The notes below the pieces were generated by a model. It was not told where the DNA came from, searched no databases, and saw only the letters and a list, made by a program, of their open reading frames with translations. This document shows, in pieces, positions 1 through 8,550 of a stretch of DNA of 35,123 bases. Source of the stretch: Phenylobacterium sp. (lineage in GTDB: Bacteria; Pseudomonadota; Alphaproteobacteria; Caulobacterales; Caulobacteraceae); the NCBI RefSeq assembly GCF_030697925.1, contig NZ_JAUYOJ010000162.1:1-35123 (forward strand), given 5' to 3'. Position numbers and translations under genes: made by a program. Position 1 is the first letter of the stretch. Each line of letters begins with the position of its first letter.

Positions 1-116
1 AACGCTTCTTCAGCCGCATCAAGCACTTCCGGCGCATCGCAACCCGATACGACAAGCTCGCGTCCACCTTCATGGGCTTCGTCACCCTCGCCGCCATCAT
101 GCTGTGGCTCAAATAG
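1..116 (+). mobile_element. IS5-family transposase, C-terminal end (cut by window edge)
   Basis: The open frame starting at base 3 gives 37 residues ending in a TAG at 114-116. It contains the segment RIKHFRRIATRYDKLASTF, followed by a hydrophobic tail ending in IMLWLK. This is the characteristic C-terminus of IS5-superfamily DDE transposases, where the arginine- and tyrosine-rich stretch contains the last part of the catalytic domain. The rest of the gene lies to the left of the window, so I cannot tell whether the element is intact. I could not identify its terminal inverted repeat with confidence in 117-174. It lies 58 nt from the end of the polysaccharide deacetylase gene, placing an insertion at the border of the polysaccharide block. 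Confidence 0.82.
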
Positions 117-174
117 CTAAATGGTCACCGCTACCTAGAGCGTTTTCCTCTCATACCCATCAGGCCGTCGCACC

Positions 175-1008
175 TTAGCCCTCCGCGAGATCGCCCAGCC
201 TGTGGAACCGGGCCGGGGGGATCTCCGCCAGGCGCTGGACGATGGCGGCGAGTTCCTGCGGCGCGTCGGCATAGACCGCGTGGTGGAACATCAGGCCCAC
301 GGTGTCGGTACGGGCCGCGGCGCGGGCGAGGGCGGCGGGTATATCGCCCGATTTGCAGGTGATCGCGCGGCCATTGTCGACCGCGATGGCGATGGAGATC
401 TCCCGCAGCCTGGCCTCGGGACGGTCCAGGCCATGATAGGAGATGCCGTGGTGGCGGATGCTGGAGAGGCCCAGCCGCCGTCCCAACGCATAGGCCAGGC
501 GGTGATGGGGCGTGGGATAGCAGGCCGCGGAAAACACCCTGTGTCCGGCGGCGGCGGCGGCCAGCAGGGTGTTGCGATCGAATTTGTGCTGTGGCGGGGT
601 GAAGAGCGAGATGTCCCGGTCCTGGCCCAGACGCGCCCGCAGCAGCCTCAGGCCCTCGGCGATGTCGGCGGTCTGCTCATCCAGGCTCTTTTCCGGGCCG
701 AACTCCCGCTTCAGCTGCTTGGCGCCCCGCATCATCTGATGGGTCAGGCCGTGCTGGCCGAATTCGATCAGGCCAGGATGGTCGCGTTCGACGGCGAGCA
801 GATAGTCGGCGCATTCGGCGCTCAACCGGGCGGGGATGATCTGGTAGCTGACCGGGATGCCGCGCGCGACGAAGGCCTCGACGAACGTCGTCACCGCGGG
901 GGTGAGCGCGCCAATATCATCGTCGCGAACGAAGTAGCGCACAGGGCGCGGGGTGCGGGACTCAGTCATGGACACCTGGATATCCTGGGCGGCGGAATGG
1001 TCGATCAA
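175..1008 (-). CDS. polysaccharide deacetylase-like protein
   Basis: This 277-residue protein resembles the NodB/carbohydrate esterase 4 fold, whose members remove acetyl groups from amino sugars in polysaccharides using a metal ion. The metal-site motifs are visible: RDDD at about residues 28-31 (acidic motif 1) and HGLTH at 86-90 (the two-histidine motif 2). A further FTPPQHKF stretch follows, where family members have the arginine/proline motif 3. There is no signal peptide or membrane segment, so it would act in the cytoplasm unless the start is wrong. I use a TTG start because GAGGA lies 5 nt before it; an ATG at 969 (264 residues) is a good alternative with a weaker ribosome site. It is transcribed away from the nucleotide-sugar dehydrogenase gene and probably belongs to the same polysaccharide locus. 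The substrate is not known. Confidence 0.75.
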   Translation of the reverse strand: MIDHSAAQDIQVSMTESRTPRPVRYFVRDDDIGALTPAVTTFVEAFVARGIPVSYQIIPARLSAECADYLLAVERDHPGLIEFGQHGLTHQMMRGAKQLKREFGPEKSLDEQTADIAEGLRLLRARLGQDRDISLFTPPQHKFDRNTLLAAAAAGHRVFSAACYPTPHHRLAYALGRRLGLSSIRHHGISYHGLDRPEARLREISIAIAVDNGRAITCKSGDIPAALARAAARTDTVGLMFHHAVYADAPQELAAIVQRLAEIPPARFHRLGDLAEG

Positions 1009-1301
1009 TCCAATCCTCGGCGATGAATCAAGCGCCGATTCTCACGCCGGGGTCCCCGGCGCGTCCAGACATGCAGATGATGGTTCGCCTCGGCGCCAAG
1101 TCCAGGACCCGTCGTCTCGAACGTCACGCAAAGCCGTCAAGGTGAGAGCGGTACAAGTTTTGCGCTCATCGCAACTTAATGGTTTGCCTCTATCGCGAAG
1201 ACTACGGGGGGAGCGCGCCGGCGCTCTACCCTGTAGGAGTCGCGCGAGCTTTCCGCCCTCGCAACGCCATGCCCACATGCCTTGTCACATAAGGAAACAC
1301 C
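1009..1301. promoter_or_regulatory. divergent promoter region with two GC-rich hairpins
   Basis: These 293 nt separate the deacetylase gene (-) from the dehydrogenase operon (+) and must hold both promoters. A perfect inverted repeat CGCCGGGG-T-CCCCGGCG lies at 1045-1061, about 37 nt before the deacetylase start. A second hairpin, GAGCGC-GCCG-GCGCTC, lies at 1211-1226. I see no clear -35/-10 pair and no convincing coding region. Confidence 0.4.
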
Positions 1302-2645
1302 GTGTCTGAACCTGCTTCCCAATTCGAGACCCTCGTCAGCCGCCTCGAAACGCGCGACGCGGTCATCGGAATTGTGGGCCTGGGCTATGTCGGCCTGCCC
1401 CTGGCGCTGGCCTGCATAGACGCCGGTTTCCGTGTCCTGGGGTTCGATATCAACGCCAGGCGCGTGGCGTCGATCAACAGCGCCGAGCAGGTCATCCGGT
1501 ACATTTCGGCCGAGACCATGAAATCCGCCATCGACAGCGGCCTTTTCGACAACACGACCGATTTTTCGCGGCTGGCCGAGGCCGACGCGATCCTGATCTG
1601 CGTGCCCACACCGATCACCCGCCATCGCGATCCTGACTTGAGCTTCGTCAGCGACACCGCGGCCACGATCAGCAAGCATCTGCGTCCAGGCCAGCTCGTG
1701 GTCCTGGAATCGACCACCTGGCCGGGCACGACCCGCGAGATCGTCCATCCGCTGCTGGAGGCCACCGGCCTGAAGGTCGGCGAAGACGTGTTCCTGGCCT
1801 TCTCGCCGGAACGCGAGGATCCAGGCAATCCGAACTACGGCACCAAGACCATCCCGAAGGTCGTCGGGGCCGATGACGCCCAATCGCGAGACCTGGCGGT
1901 GAAGCTCTATGGGCAGATCATCTCGAAGGTCGTCGCGGTCTCCAGCGCTGCGGCCGCGGAGGCGACCAAGCTCACCGAGAACATCTTCCGCTCGGTCAAC
2001 ATCGCCCTCGTCAATGAGCTGAAGCTCGTCTACGGCGCCATGGGCGTCGACGTATGGGAAGTGATCGCCGCGGCGGCGACCAAGCCGTTCGGCTTCATGC
2101 CGTTCTATCCGGGCCCTGGCCTGGGCGGGCACTGCATTCCGGTCGACCCCTTCTATCTGACCTGGAAGGCCCGGGAGTTCGGGATGGAGACGCGCTTTAT
2201 CGAGCTTGCCGGCCAGATCAATTCCGGCATGCCCCGCGTGGTCGTCGACCGCCTGGCCGACGAGCTGAACAACGCCACGGGCAAGGGGCTGAAGGGCTCG
2301 CGCATCCTGCTCATGGGCGTGGCCTATAAGAAGAACGTCGACGACACCCGTGAGAGCCCCTCGCTCGTGCTCATCGAGCAGATTGAGCACCGCGGCGCGG
2401 TTTGCGACTTCCATGACCCGCACATCGCCGAGATCCCCGAGACCCGGGAGCACGCCGGTCTGGCCGGACGCAAGTCGACGGCCCTGACGGCCGCGATGGT
2501 CGCCGGCTATGACGCGGTGCTGGTCTCCACCGATCACGACGCCGTCGACTACGCGCTGATCGCGGCCAACGCCCGGCTGATCCTGGACACACGCAACGTC
2601 TTCGCGCGCCTGGAGCTGCCCATGACCAAGGTCATCAAGGCCTAG
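1302..2645 (+). CDS. UDP-N-acetylglucosamine 6-dehydrogenase (WbpA-like nucleotide sugar dehydrogenase)
   Basis: The 447-residue protein belongs to the UDP-glucose/GDP-mannose dehydrogenase family and most resembles WbpA-type enzymes, which oxidise UDP-GlcNAc twice with NAD+ to UDP-GlcNAcA. It has the N-terminal NAD-binding GLGYVG at residues 26-31, the nucleophile Cys278 in GGHCIPVDPFYL, and the C-terminal nucleotide-sugar domain (GVAYKKNVDDTRESPS). The start is GTG, with AAGGA at 1291-1295, six bases upstream. It is the first gene of a + strand run with the AGE epimerase and a second dehydrogenase. The product sugar would feed an O-antigen or exopolysaccharide. The exact substrate cannot be proven from sequence; UDP-glucose dehydrogenase activity is less likely given the WbpA-like N-terminus and gene partners. 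Confidence 0.87.
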   Translation: MSEPASQFETLVSRLETRDAVIGIVGLGYVGLPLALACIDAGFRVLGFDINARRVASINSAEQVIRYISAETMKSAIDSGLFDNTTDFSRLAEADAILICVPTPITRHRDPDLSFVSDTAATISKHLRPGQLVVLESTTWPGTTREIVHPLLEATGLKVGEDVFLAFSPEREDPGNPNYGTKTIPKVVGADDAQSRDLAVKLYGQIISKVVAVSSAAAAEATKLTENIFRSVNIALVNELKLVYGAMGVDVWEVIAAAATKPFGFMPFYPGPGLGGHCIPVDPFYLTWKAREFGMETRFIELAGQINSGMPRVVVDRLADELNNATGKGLKGSRILLMGVAYKKNVDDTRESPSLVLIEQIEHRGAVCDFHDPHIAEIPETREHAGLAGRKSTALTAAMVAGYDAVLVSTDHDAVDYALIAANARLILDTRNVFARLELPMTKVIKA

Positions 2646-2782
2646 GCGCTCCCGGCGTATTTCTTCGCGTCGAGCGCGGCGGTGTCGCGTTCGGCGATGA
2701 GGCGTGTCCGCACGCCAGTTCAAATGTGACGTCGGGCCGCCGACGCGCTATCGAGAGCGCAACCGAGACAAGGCGCGTCGAG

Positions 2783-3949
2783 TTGGCAGTTGATTCCATA
2801 GTCGGGCAGGCCCCCGAGCGGGGCGAAGGCGCCCATTTCCGCGCGTTCGCCGATCTGGCGCAGGCGGCCGATTGGTATGATCGCTGGCTGCGGCGCGAGG
2901 CGCTGCCGCTGTGGTGGAACATCGGCGCCGATCGCGCGCGCGGCGGGTTCTTCGAGGGCCTGAGCGTCGACGGACGACCGCACGCGGCGGCCAGGCGCTG
3001 CCGGGTCCAGGGCCGTCAGGTGTTCGTTTACGCCACGGCCGGCGCGCTGGGCTGGGACGGGCCGTGGCGCGAGGCGGCCTGGCACGGCATGGATTTCCTC
3101 CAGGAGAGCTTCCTGCGGCCCGATGGCCTGTTCCGCACCCTGGTGGGACTGGACGGGGCGGTGCTGGACGACACTCCCATGCTGTACGACCAGGCCTTCG
3201 CCCTGCTCGGCACGGCCACCCTGCATCAGGCCGATCCGCGCGGCGGGGAGATGGTCGAGTTGGCCCGCGGTGTCCGCCAGGGCCTGGAGGCCATGCGTCA
3301 CCCGGCCGGCGGCTATCGCGAGAACATCGCCTATCCGTTCCAGGCCAACGCCCACATGCACCTGCTGGAAGGCGCCATGGCCTGGGCCGAGCTGGAGGGC
3401 GGCGACTGGGAAGCCATGGTCGACGAGATCGTGGAGATGGCGCTCGAGGTGTTCATCGACCCCAAGGGCGGGTTCCTGCGCGAGTTCTTCGACGCCGACT
3501 GGCGGCTGACCGATGGCGACGACGGCCGGCTGGTGGAGCCGGGTCATCAGTTCGAATGGGCCTGGCTGATGGACCGCCACGCCAAGCGGCGCGGCGACGC
3601 GCGGGCCGCCGGGGCGGCGTCTGGGCTCTATGCGGCGGGCCGGCGCGGGATCGATCCGGTCCGCCAGGTGGCGGTCAACGAATTGTGGGACGATTTCAGC
3701 CTGCGAGACGCCACCGCGCGCCTATGGCCGCAGACCGAGCATCTGAAGGCGACGCTGCTGCTGGGCGGCGAGGCCGACGCGCTGAGTGCGGCCCAGAGCC
3801 TGCGACGTTATCTGGAAACGCCCACGCCCGGCGCCTGGCGCGACAAGTTGCGGCCGGACGGCGCCTTCATCGAGGAGCCCGCGCCGGCCACGTCGTTCTA
3901 CCATATCCTCGGCGCATGCCTTGAGCTGTTCAAGGCCACGGGACGCTAG
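2783..3949 (+). CDS. AGE-family epimerase/isomerase (N-acylglucosamine 2-epimerase type)
   Basis: This protein has the (alpha/alpha)6-barrel signatures of the AGE family, whose members epimerise or isomerise sugars at C2 (GlcNAc/ManNAc, cellobiose, mannose/fructose and related reactions). Landmarks, numbered from the longer GTG start at 2726, are ANAHMHLLEG (His210, His212), EPGHQFEW (catalytic-type His274) and WPQTEHLKA (His339). I prefer the TTG at 2783 (388 residues) because AAGG precedes it, the GTG at 2726 has no ribosome site, and the extra 19 residues are Arg-rich and unlike the family. The stop codon abuts the ATG of the next dehydrogenase, so the two are translationally linked. In this setting it probably supplies a sugar such as ManNAc or a mannose derivative for the polysaccharide, but the substrate is inference. 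Confidence 0.78.
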   Translation: MAVDSIVGQAPERGEGAHFRAFADLAQAADWYDRWLRREALPLWWNIGADRARGGFFEGLSVDGRPHAAARRCRVQGRQVFVYATAGALGWDGPWREAAWHGMDFLQESFLRPDGLFRTLVGLDGAVLDDTPMLYDQAFALLGTATLHQADPRGGEMVELARGVRQGLEAMRHPAGGYRENIAYPFQANAHMHLLEGAMAWAELEGGDWEAMVDEIVEMALEVFIDPKGGFLREFFDADWRLTDGDDGRLVEPGHQFEWAWLMDRHAKRRGDARAAGAASGLYAAGRRGIDPVRQVAVNELWDDFSLRDATARLWPQTEHLKATLLLGGEADALSAAQSLRRYLETPTPGAWRDKLRPDGAFIEEPAPATSFYHILGACLELFKATGR

Positions 3950-5239
3950 ATGCCGCAGAACCCCTTCACCCGGACCCCCGCCAAGATCTGCGTAATCGGG
4001 CTGGGATATGTGGGCCTGCCGCTGGCCGTGGCCCTGGCCGCCCGGTTCGAGGTCGTGGGCTTCGACATCGGGACCGAACGGATCGCCGAGCTGCGGGCGG
4101 GGACCGACCGGACCCTGGAGGTGACGGCCGCGGAGCTCACCGCCGCCACACGCCTGAGATTCTCCACCGACGAAGCAGACCTCGCGGGATGCAACGTCTT
4201 CATCGTCACGGTCCCGACCCCGATCGACCGCCATAAGCGGCCGGACCTGAGGGCGCTGCTGGCGGCCAGCGCCACAGTGGGCCGGTCGATCTCCAAGGGC
4301 GGGGTGGCGATCTTCGAATCCACCGTCTATCCGGGCGCGACCGAGGAGGACTGCGTGCCGGTGATCGAGCGGATCTCGGGCCTGGCCTGCAACACGGATT
4401 TCTTCGCCGGCTACAGCCCCGAGCGGGCCAATCCGGGCGACCGCGAGCACCGCCTGTCGACCATCATCAAGGTCACGGCCGGCTCGACGCCGGAGGCCGC
4501 CGACTTCGTCGACGCCCTCTACCGCACCGTGGCGCCCGCGGGCACCCACAAGGCCAGCTCCATCAAGGTGGCCGAGGCGGCCAAGGTGATCGAGAACACC
4601 CAACGCGACCTCAATATCGCGCTGATCAACGAGTTCGCCCTGATCTTCAATCGGCTGAACATCGACACCCAGGAGGTGCTGGACGCCGCGGGGACCAAAT
4701 GGAACTTCCTGCCCTTCCGGCCGGGCCTGGTGGGCGGCCACTGCATCGGGGTCGATCCCTACTACCTGACCCACCGGGCCGAGGACGCGGGCTACCATCC
4801 CCAGGTGATCCTGGCCGGGCGGCGAATCAATGACGGCATGGGCGGCTACATCGCCCAGGAGCTGATCAAGACCATGATCCGGCGCGAGATCCAGGTGCGC
4901 GGCGCGCGCGTGCTGGTCATGGGCCTGACCTTCAAGGAAAACTGCCCGGACCTGCGCAACACCCGGGTGATCGACATCGTCCGCGAGCTGGCCGACTACG
5001 AGGTGGCCGTCGACGTCCACGAGCCCTGGGCCGACCCGGCGGAGGCCGAGCATGAGTACGGGGTCGCGCCGGTGGCGGAGCTGGAGCCCGGCGCCTATGA
5101 CGCCATCGTCCTGGCCGTGGCCCATTCCCAGTTCCGCGAGATGGGGCTGGCGGCGATCCGCGCCCTGGGGAAACCGAACGCCATCCTCTACGACGTCAAG
5201 GGCATGTTCCCGAAGGGCTCGGCCGACCTACGGCTCTAG
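3950..5239 (+). CDS. UDP-N-acetylhexosamine dehydrogenase (TviB/WbpO-like)
   Basis: A second, distinct nucleotide sugar dehydrogenase of 429 residues, closest in pattern to TviB/WbpO, which oxidise UDP-GlcNAc or UDP-GalNAc to the uronic acid. Visible are the NAD site GLGYVG (17-22), the [14 protein letters not shown] loop, catalytic Cys265 in [12 protein letters not shown], and the C-terminal [16 protein letters not shown] segment typical of this subgroup. The ATG immediately follows the TAG of the epimerase gene with no spacing, so translation is probably coupled. It ends 23 nt before the convergent UDP-glucuronate epimerase gene. Two dehydrogenases of different subgroups in one transcript suggest that two different amino-uronic acids are made. 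Confidence 0.87.
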   Translation: MPQNPFTRTPAKICVIGLGYVGLPLAVALAARFEVVGFDIGTERIAELRAGTDRTLEVTAAELTAATRLRFSTDEADLAGCNVFIVTVPTPIDRHKRPDLRALLAASATVGRSISKGGVAIFESTVYPGATEEDCVPVIERISGLACNTDFFAGYSPERANPGDREHRLSTIIKVTAGSTPEAADFVDALYRTVAPAGTHKASSIKVAEAAKVIENTQRDLNIALINEFALIFNRLNIDTQEVLDAAGTKWNFLPFRPGLVGGHCIGVDPYYLTHRAEDAGYHPQVILAGRRINDGMGGYIAQELIKTMIRREIQVRGARVLVMGLTFKENCPDLRNTRVIDIVRELADYEVAVDVHEPWADPAEAEHEYGVAPVAELEPGAYDAIVLAVAHSQFREMGLAAIRALGKPNAILYDVKGMFPKGSADLRL

Positions 5240-5262
5240 GATCGACCGTCAGCCGCAGCCGG

Positions 5263-6285
5263 CTAGTTCGCGCCCACCCGGTAGTAGTCGCGGTACCAGT
5301 CCACGAAGTTGGAGACCCCGACCTCGATGGGGGTCTTCGGCACGTAGTCGAGGGCCGCCCTGGTCTCTGTGACGTCGGCTTCGGTGCGGGCCACGTCGCC
5401 GGGCTGCATGGGCAGGAAATTGATCTGCGCCTTGCGGCCGAGCTTCGCCTCCAGGACCTCGATGTAGCGCATCAGCTCCACGCGGGTGCTGTTTCCGAGA
5501 TTGAGGATCCGCCAGGGCGCGACGCCGCTGGTGGCCGGATCGGGGGCCTGGGGGGCCCAGTCGGGATCGGCGGCGGGCGGGCGGTCCAGGGCGGCGACCA
5601 CGCCCGTGACGATGTCGTCGATATAGGTGAAGTCGCGCTGCATCTGGCCCTGGCCGAACACCTCGATGGGCCGGCCGGCCAGGATGGCCTCTGTGAACTT
5701 GAACAGCGCCATGTCCGGCCGGCCCCAGGGGCCGTAGACGGTGAAGAACCGGAAGCCCGTGGCCGGGACGCCGAACAGGTGGGCGTAGGAATGGGCCATG
5801 GACTCGTTGGCGAGCTTGGTGGCCGCGTAGAGGGTGATGGGGTGGTGCACCGGATCGTGCACCGAGAACGGCAGCTTGCCATTGGCGCCGTAGACCGAGC
5901 TGGTGGAGGCGAAGACCAGGTGGCGGGGCTGCACGGCGCGGCAGCCCTCCAGGATGTTGCCGAAGCCCACCAGGTTTGAATCCACATAGGCCTGCGGCTT
6001 TTCCAGGCTGTAGCGGACGCCGGCCTGGGCGGCGAGGTTGATGACGCCTTCGGGCCGGGTCTCGGCGAACAGGGCGGCGACGGCCTCGCGGTCCACGAGA
6101 TCGATTGCGGCGTGGCGATAGCCCTCGCGGGCCTCCAGACGGGCCAGGCGCGCCTGTTTCAGGACGGGGTCGTAATAGGTGTTGAGGTTGTCCAGCCCGA
6201 CCACCGTGTCGCCGCGATCAAGCAGCCGGTGGGCGACGTGGGAGCCGATGAAGCCGGCCGTGCCGGTGACCAGGATAAGCGCCAT
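5263..6285 (-). CDS. UDP-glucuronate 4-epimerase-like NAD-dependent epimerase
   Basis: This 340-residue extended SDR enzyme matches the UDP-glucuronate 4-epimerase group, which interconverts UDP-GlcA and UDP-GalA. The NAD motif TGTAGFIG is at residues 7-14, the serine region at 127-130, and the catalytic YAATK gives Tyr153 and Lys157. The LDNLNTYYDPVLKQARL segment near residues 31-47 is typical of the GAE group. It starts with ATG 31 nt after the stop of the FlaA1-like gene on the same strand, so the two form an operon. The ribosome site is weak (GCGGG). It meets the TviB-like dehydrogenase tail to tail. UDP-GlcNAcA or other related uronic acids are possible alternative substrates. Confidence 0.85.
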   Translation of the reverse strand: MALILVTGTAGFIGSHVAHRLLDRGDTVVGLDNLNTYYDPVLKQARLARLEAREGYRHAAIDLVDREAVAALFAETRPEGVINLAAQAGVRYSLEKPQAYVDSNLVGFGNILEGCRAVQPRHLVFASTSSVYGANGKLPFSVHDPVHHPITLYAATKLANESMAHSYAHLFGVPATGFRFFTVYGPWGRPDMALFKFTEAILAGRPIEVFGQGQMQRDFTYIDDIVTGVVAALDRPPAADPDWAPQAPDPATSGVAPWRILNLGNSTRVELMRYIEVLEAKLGRKAQINFLPMQPGDVARTEADVTETRAALDYVPKTPIEVGVSNFVDWYRDYYRVGAN

Positions 6286-6316
6286 GCAGCCCGCTTAGAC
6301 CGTCTTGGCGCGGGCG

Positions 6317-8257
6317 TCACCCGTTGGCGACGACCCGCAGGGTGGGGGCGGCGCCGGCCTTCTCGCCACGGATCTGGCCGACCAGGTCGAACAGGGCGCG
6401 GCGGACGTCCTCGACGTCGCCCATCTCGGCCAGACCCTCGATCTCCACCAGGTGGCTGCTGGTGATCCGCAGGGCCGAAGAGGAGACCACCTCCATCACC
6501 TTGGGGGCGCAGGGAAGCGAGCGTTCGGTCTCGTCCAGCAGGGCCTCGGTGAGCTTCTCGCCGGGACGCAGGCCAGTGATCTCGATGTCGATGTCCTTGC
6601 CCGGGATGCGGCCCGAGAGCGCGATCATCTGGCGGGCCAGGTCCATGATCCGCACCGGCTCGCCCATTTCCAGCAGGAACAGGCGGGCGTGGGCGCTCTC
6701 TTCGTCCTCGGCGCAGGTGGCCGTGGCGTGGAGGACCAGCTGGGCGGCCTCCGGAATGGTCATGAAGAAACGCTCGATCTCTTCATGGGTGACCGTCACC
6801 GGCCCGCCGCGATCGATCTGCGACTTGAAGATCGGCACCACGGAGCCCGCCGAGCCCAGGACGTTGCCGAACCGCACGGCGGAGAACCGCGTGCCCTGGC
6901 CGGCCTGCTGGGCCTGGATTACGGCCTCGGCCAGGCGCTTGGTGGCGCCCATGACATTGGACGGGTCGACGGCCTTGTCCGTGGAGATCAGCACCATCTG
7001 GGCCGCGCCGCAGGACTTGGCGGCCTCGGCCACGTTCCAGGTGCCGACCACATTGGTGAGCACACCCTCGCAGGGGTGGCGCTCGACCATGGAGACGTGC
7101 TTGAGCGCCGCGGCGTGGAAGACCAGGTGCGGCTTTTCCTTCCTGAAGGCCTGCTCCAGGCGGCGCGCATTGCGCACGTCACAGAGCACGGCGCTGTGCG
7201 ACAAGGCCGGCCAGGTCTCGGTCATTTCGCGGTCGATCTCGAACAGCGAGGTCTCCGAGAAGTCCATCATGGTGACGTGGGCGGCCTGGAAGGCGGCCAC
7301 CTGGCGGCATAGTTCGGCCCCGATGGAGCCGCCGGCGCCGGTGATCAGCACCCGGCGACCGCGAATCAGGGCCCCGACCGCGGCGCGGTCCAGTTCGATG
7401 GGATCGCGGGCCAGCAGCTCCTCGACGCTGATCTCGCGCATGGGCAGCAGGGCCATGCCGTCCTGGTGGGCGAGCTCGACGATGGAGGGCAGGCGCAGCA
7501 GGCGGATGCCGTCGTTCTTGAGTTGGCCGAGCTGGTCGGCGGTCAGGCCGCGCAGGCGACCGGGCTCGTCCAGGAACAGGATGGCGCGGGGATAGCGGTT
7601 CCAGCGGCGCAGGTCGGTCATGGCCGCGTCGAGGTTGTCGAGGCTCTCGATGACGCAGACGCCGCGGACCTGCTGGCCCACATCGCGGGCGTCCGGGCCG
7701 ACGATGCCGACCGGGGTCCAGGCGTGGTCGTGGCGACGCGCCACGTCGCGCAGATAGCTGTCGGCCAGGGAGGGCGGTCCGATCAGCAGCAGGGAAGGGG
7801 CCTGGGGCGCGCGATCCTTCACCGTCTTGAGCGGGGCGAAGGAGTCCAGCGCGTGCTCATGCAGGGCGCGGCGCACGATCCGCGCGCCCATGCAGCCGAC
7901 CATCTGGAAGATCACCGCCATGGCCAGAGCCGAGCGCGGAAGGCCGTCGGCGCGGTCCATGACGAACACAGCCAGCAGGAAGACGCCGGCGGTGAGGAAG
8001 GCCGTGCGAGTGAGCACAAGGGCGTCGGGAATCGACACATAGCGCCACGGCGAGAGCTCGCGCCGGAAGATGGTCGAGAACACCGCGGCGAGCGCGGCAT
8101 AGATGCCAATCAGCTGAAGAAGCTTCAGCGTGGGAAGGCCAGCGACGCCCAGTTCGAGAATTCGCGCGGAGGAGAGGATGTAAGCCAGGAAGAAAGCCCC
8201 GGCGGCAATAAGGGTGTCCGCGACAATGGTCTGGGCCCGATTGGCCATCTGCTCCAT
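6317..8257 (-). CDS. membrane-anchored FlaA1/WbpM-type UDP-sugar 4,6-dehydratase (polysaccharide biosynthesis, CapD family)
   Basis: A 646-residue inner-membrane protein. Four hydrophobic helices lie at about residues 11-28, 44-62, 84-101 and 108-126. A CoA-binding-like Rossmann region follows (about 150-290), then the catalytic SDR domain with TGAGGSIG (306-313), HAAALKHV (381-388), STDKAV (425-430) and MGATK (436-440). The methionine where SDR enzymes usually have tyrosine is the known Ser-Met-Lys triad of long WbpM-type enzymes, which convert UDP-GlcNAc to its 4-keto-6-deoxy form for QuiNAc, FucNAc or bacillosamine synthesis. I chose ATG 8257 (GGAG upstream); a GTG at 8344 would add 29 residues without a good ribosome site and would run through a palindrome. 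It is first in an operon with the epimerase. Confidence 0.88.
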   Translation of the reverse strand: MEQMANRAQTIVADTLIAAGAFFLAYILSSARILELGVAGLPTLKLLQLIGIYAALAAVFSTIFRRELSPWRYVSIPDALVLTRTAFLTAGVFLLAVFVMDRADGLPRSALAMAVIFQMVGCMGARIVRRALHEHALDSFAPLKTVKDRAPQAPSLLLIGPPSLADSYLRDVARRHDHAWTPVGIVGPDARDVGQQVRGVCVIESLDNLDAAMTDLRRWNRYPRAILFLDEPGRLRGLTADQLGQLKNDGIRLLRLPSIVELAHQDGMALLPMREISVEELLARDPIELDRAAVGALIRGRRVLITGAGGSIGAELCRQVAAFQAAHVTMMDFSETSLFEIDREMTETWPALSHSAVLCDVRNARRLEQAFRKEKPHLVFHAAALKHVSMVERHPCEGVLTNVVGTWNVAEAAKSCGAAQMVLISTDKAVDPSNVMGATKRLAEAVIQAQQAGQGTRFSAVRFGNVLGSAGSVVPIFKSQIDRGGPVTVTHEEIERFFMTIPEAAQLVLHATATCAEDEESAHARLFLLEMGEPVRIMDLARQMIALSGRIPGKDIDIEITGLRPGEKLTEALLDETERSLPCAPKVMEVVSSSALRITSSHLVEIEGLAEMGDVEDVRRALFDLVGQIRGEKAGAAPTLRVVANG

Positions 8258-8336
8258 GAGTCGCGCTCCGCTCGCCTTAACCGCAACATAGACGCGCGAA
8301 CGCGACCGTCCAATGAAACTCGGGGACTGAGGCTTA

Positions 8337-8353
8337 GCTCCCACAGTGGGAGC
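8337..8353. promoter_or_regulatory. perfect 17-nt palindrome upstream of the FlaA1-like gene
   Basis: GCTCCCAC-A-GTGGGAGC is a perfect inverted repeat about 80 nt before the ATG of the dehydratase gene. It is followed on the + strand by ATTTTTC. The one-base spacer makes it look more like a protein-binding operator than an RNA hairpin, but a weak + strand terminator (seven-pair stem, three-base loop) cannot be excluded. Confidence 0.4.
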
Positions 8354-8408
8354 ATTTTTCGCGCACTAGGGGAACCATTCTTCGCCTGACGCGTGCGCAC
8401 CGAGACAG

Positions 8409-8438
8409 AAAAGCCGCCCCGGGACCGGGGCGGCTTTT
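8409..8438. terminator. bidirectional rho-independent terminator
   Basis: AAAAGCCGCCCC and GGGGCGGCTTTT pair perfectly across a short GGGACC centre, giving a 12-14 pair GC stem with an A-run on one side and a T-run on the other. It lies 112 nt downstream of the TorF-type porin gene on the - strand and most likely ends that transcript before it reaches the dehydratase promoter. Confidence 0.85.
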
Positions 8439-8550
8439 CATAGGCCTAAATTACTGAAAAGCCCACGACATCTTCGAATCGAGCATGCCGCAACCCTCCG
8501 GGGCCGGAGTGTCGTGGCCGCCGACGGCGACCACGACCCATGGTCATGCC
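8439..8550. repeat. nested inverted repeats in the 3' region of the porin transcript
   Basis: CCACGACA (8463-8470) pairs with TGTCGTGG (8510-8517), enclosing a smaller hairpin CTCC-GGGGCC-GGAG at 8496-8509. The arrangement sits between the porin stop codon and the terminator and so would be in its 3' untranslated RNA. Confidence 0.45.

Noticed and set aside
1176..2723. 515-residue open frame on the - strand opposite the WbpA-like gene
   Set aside because: Antisense shadow of a well-supported enzyme gene; its composition is not protein-like.
3722..5125. 467-residue open frame on the - strand opposite the TviB-like gene
   Set aside because: Shadow of the dehydrogenase with His/Gly/Asp-rich sequence and no motif.
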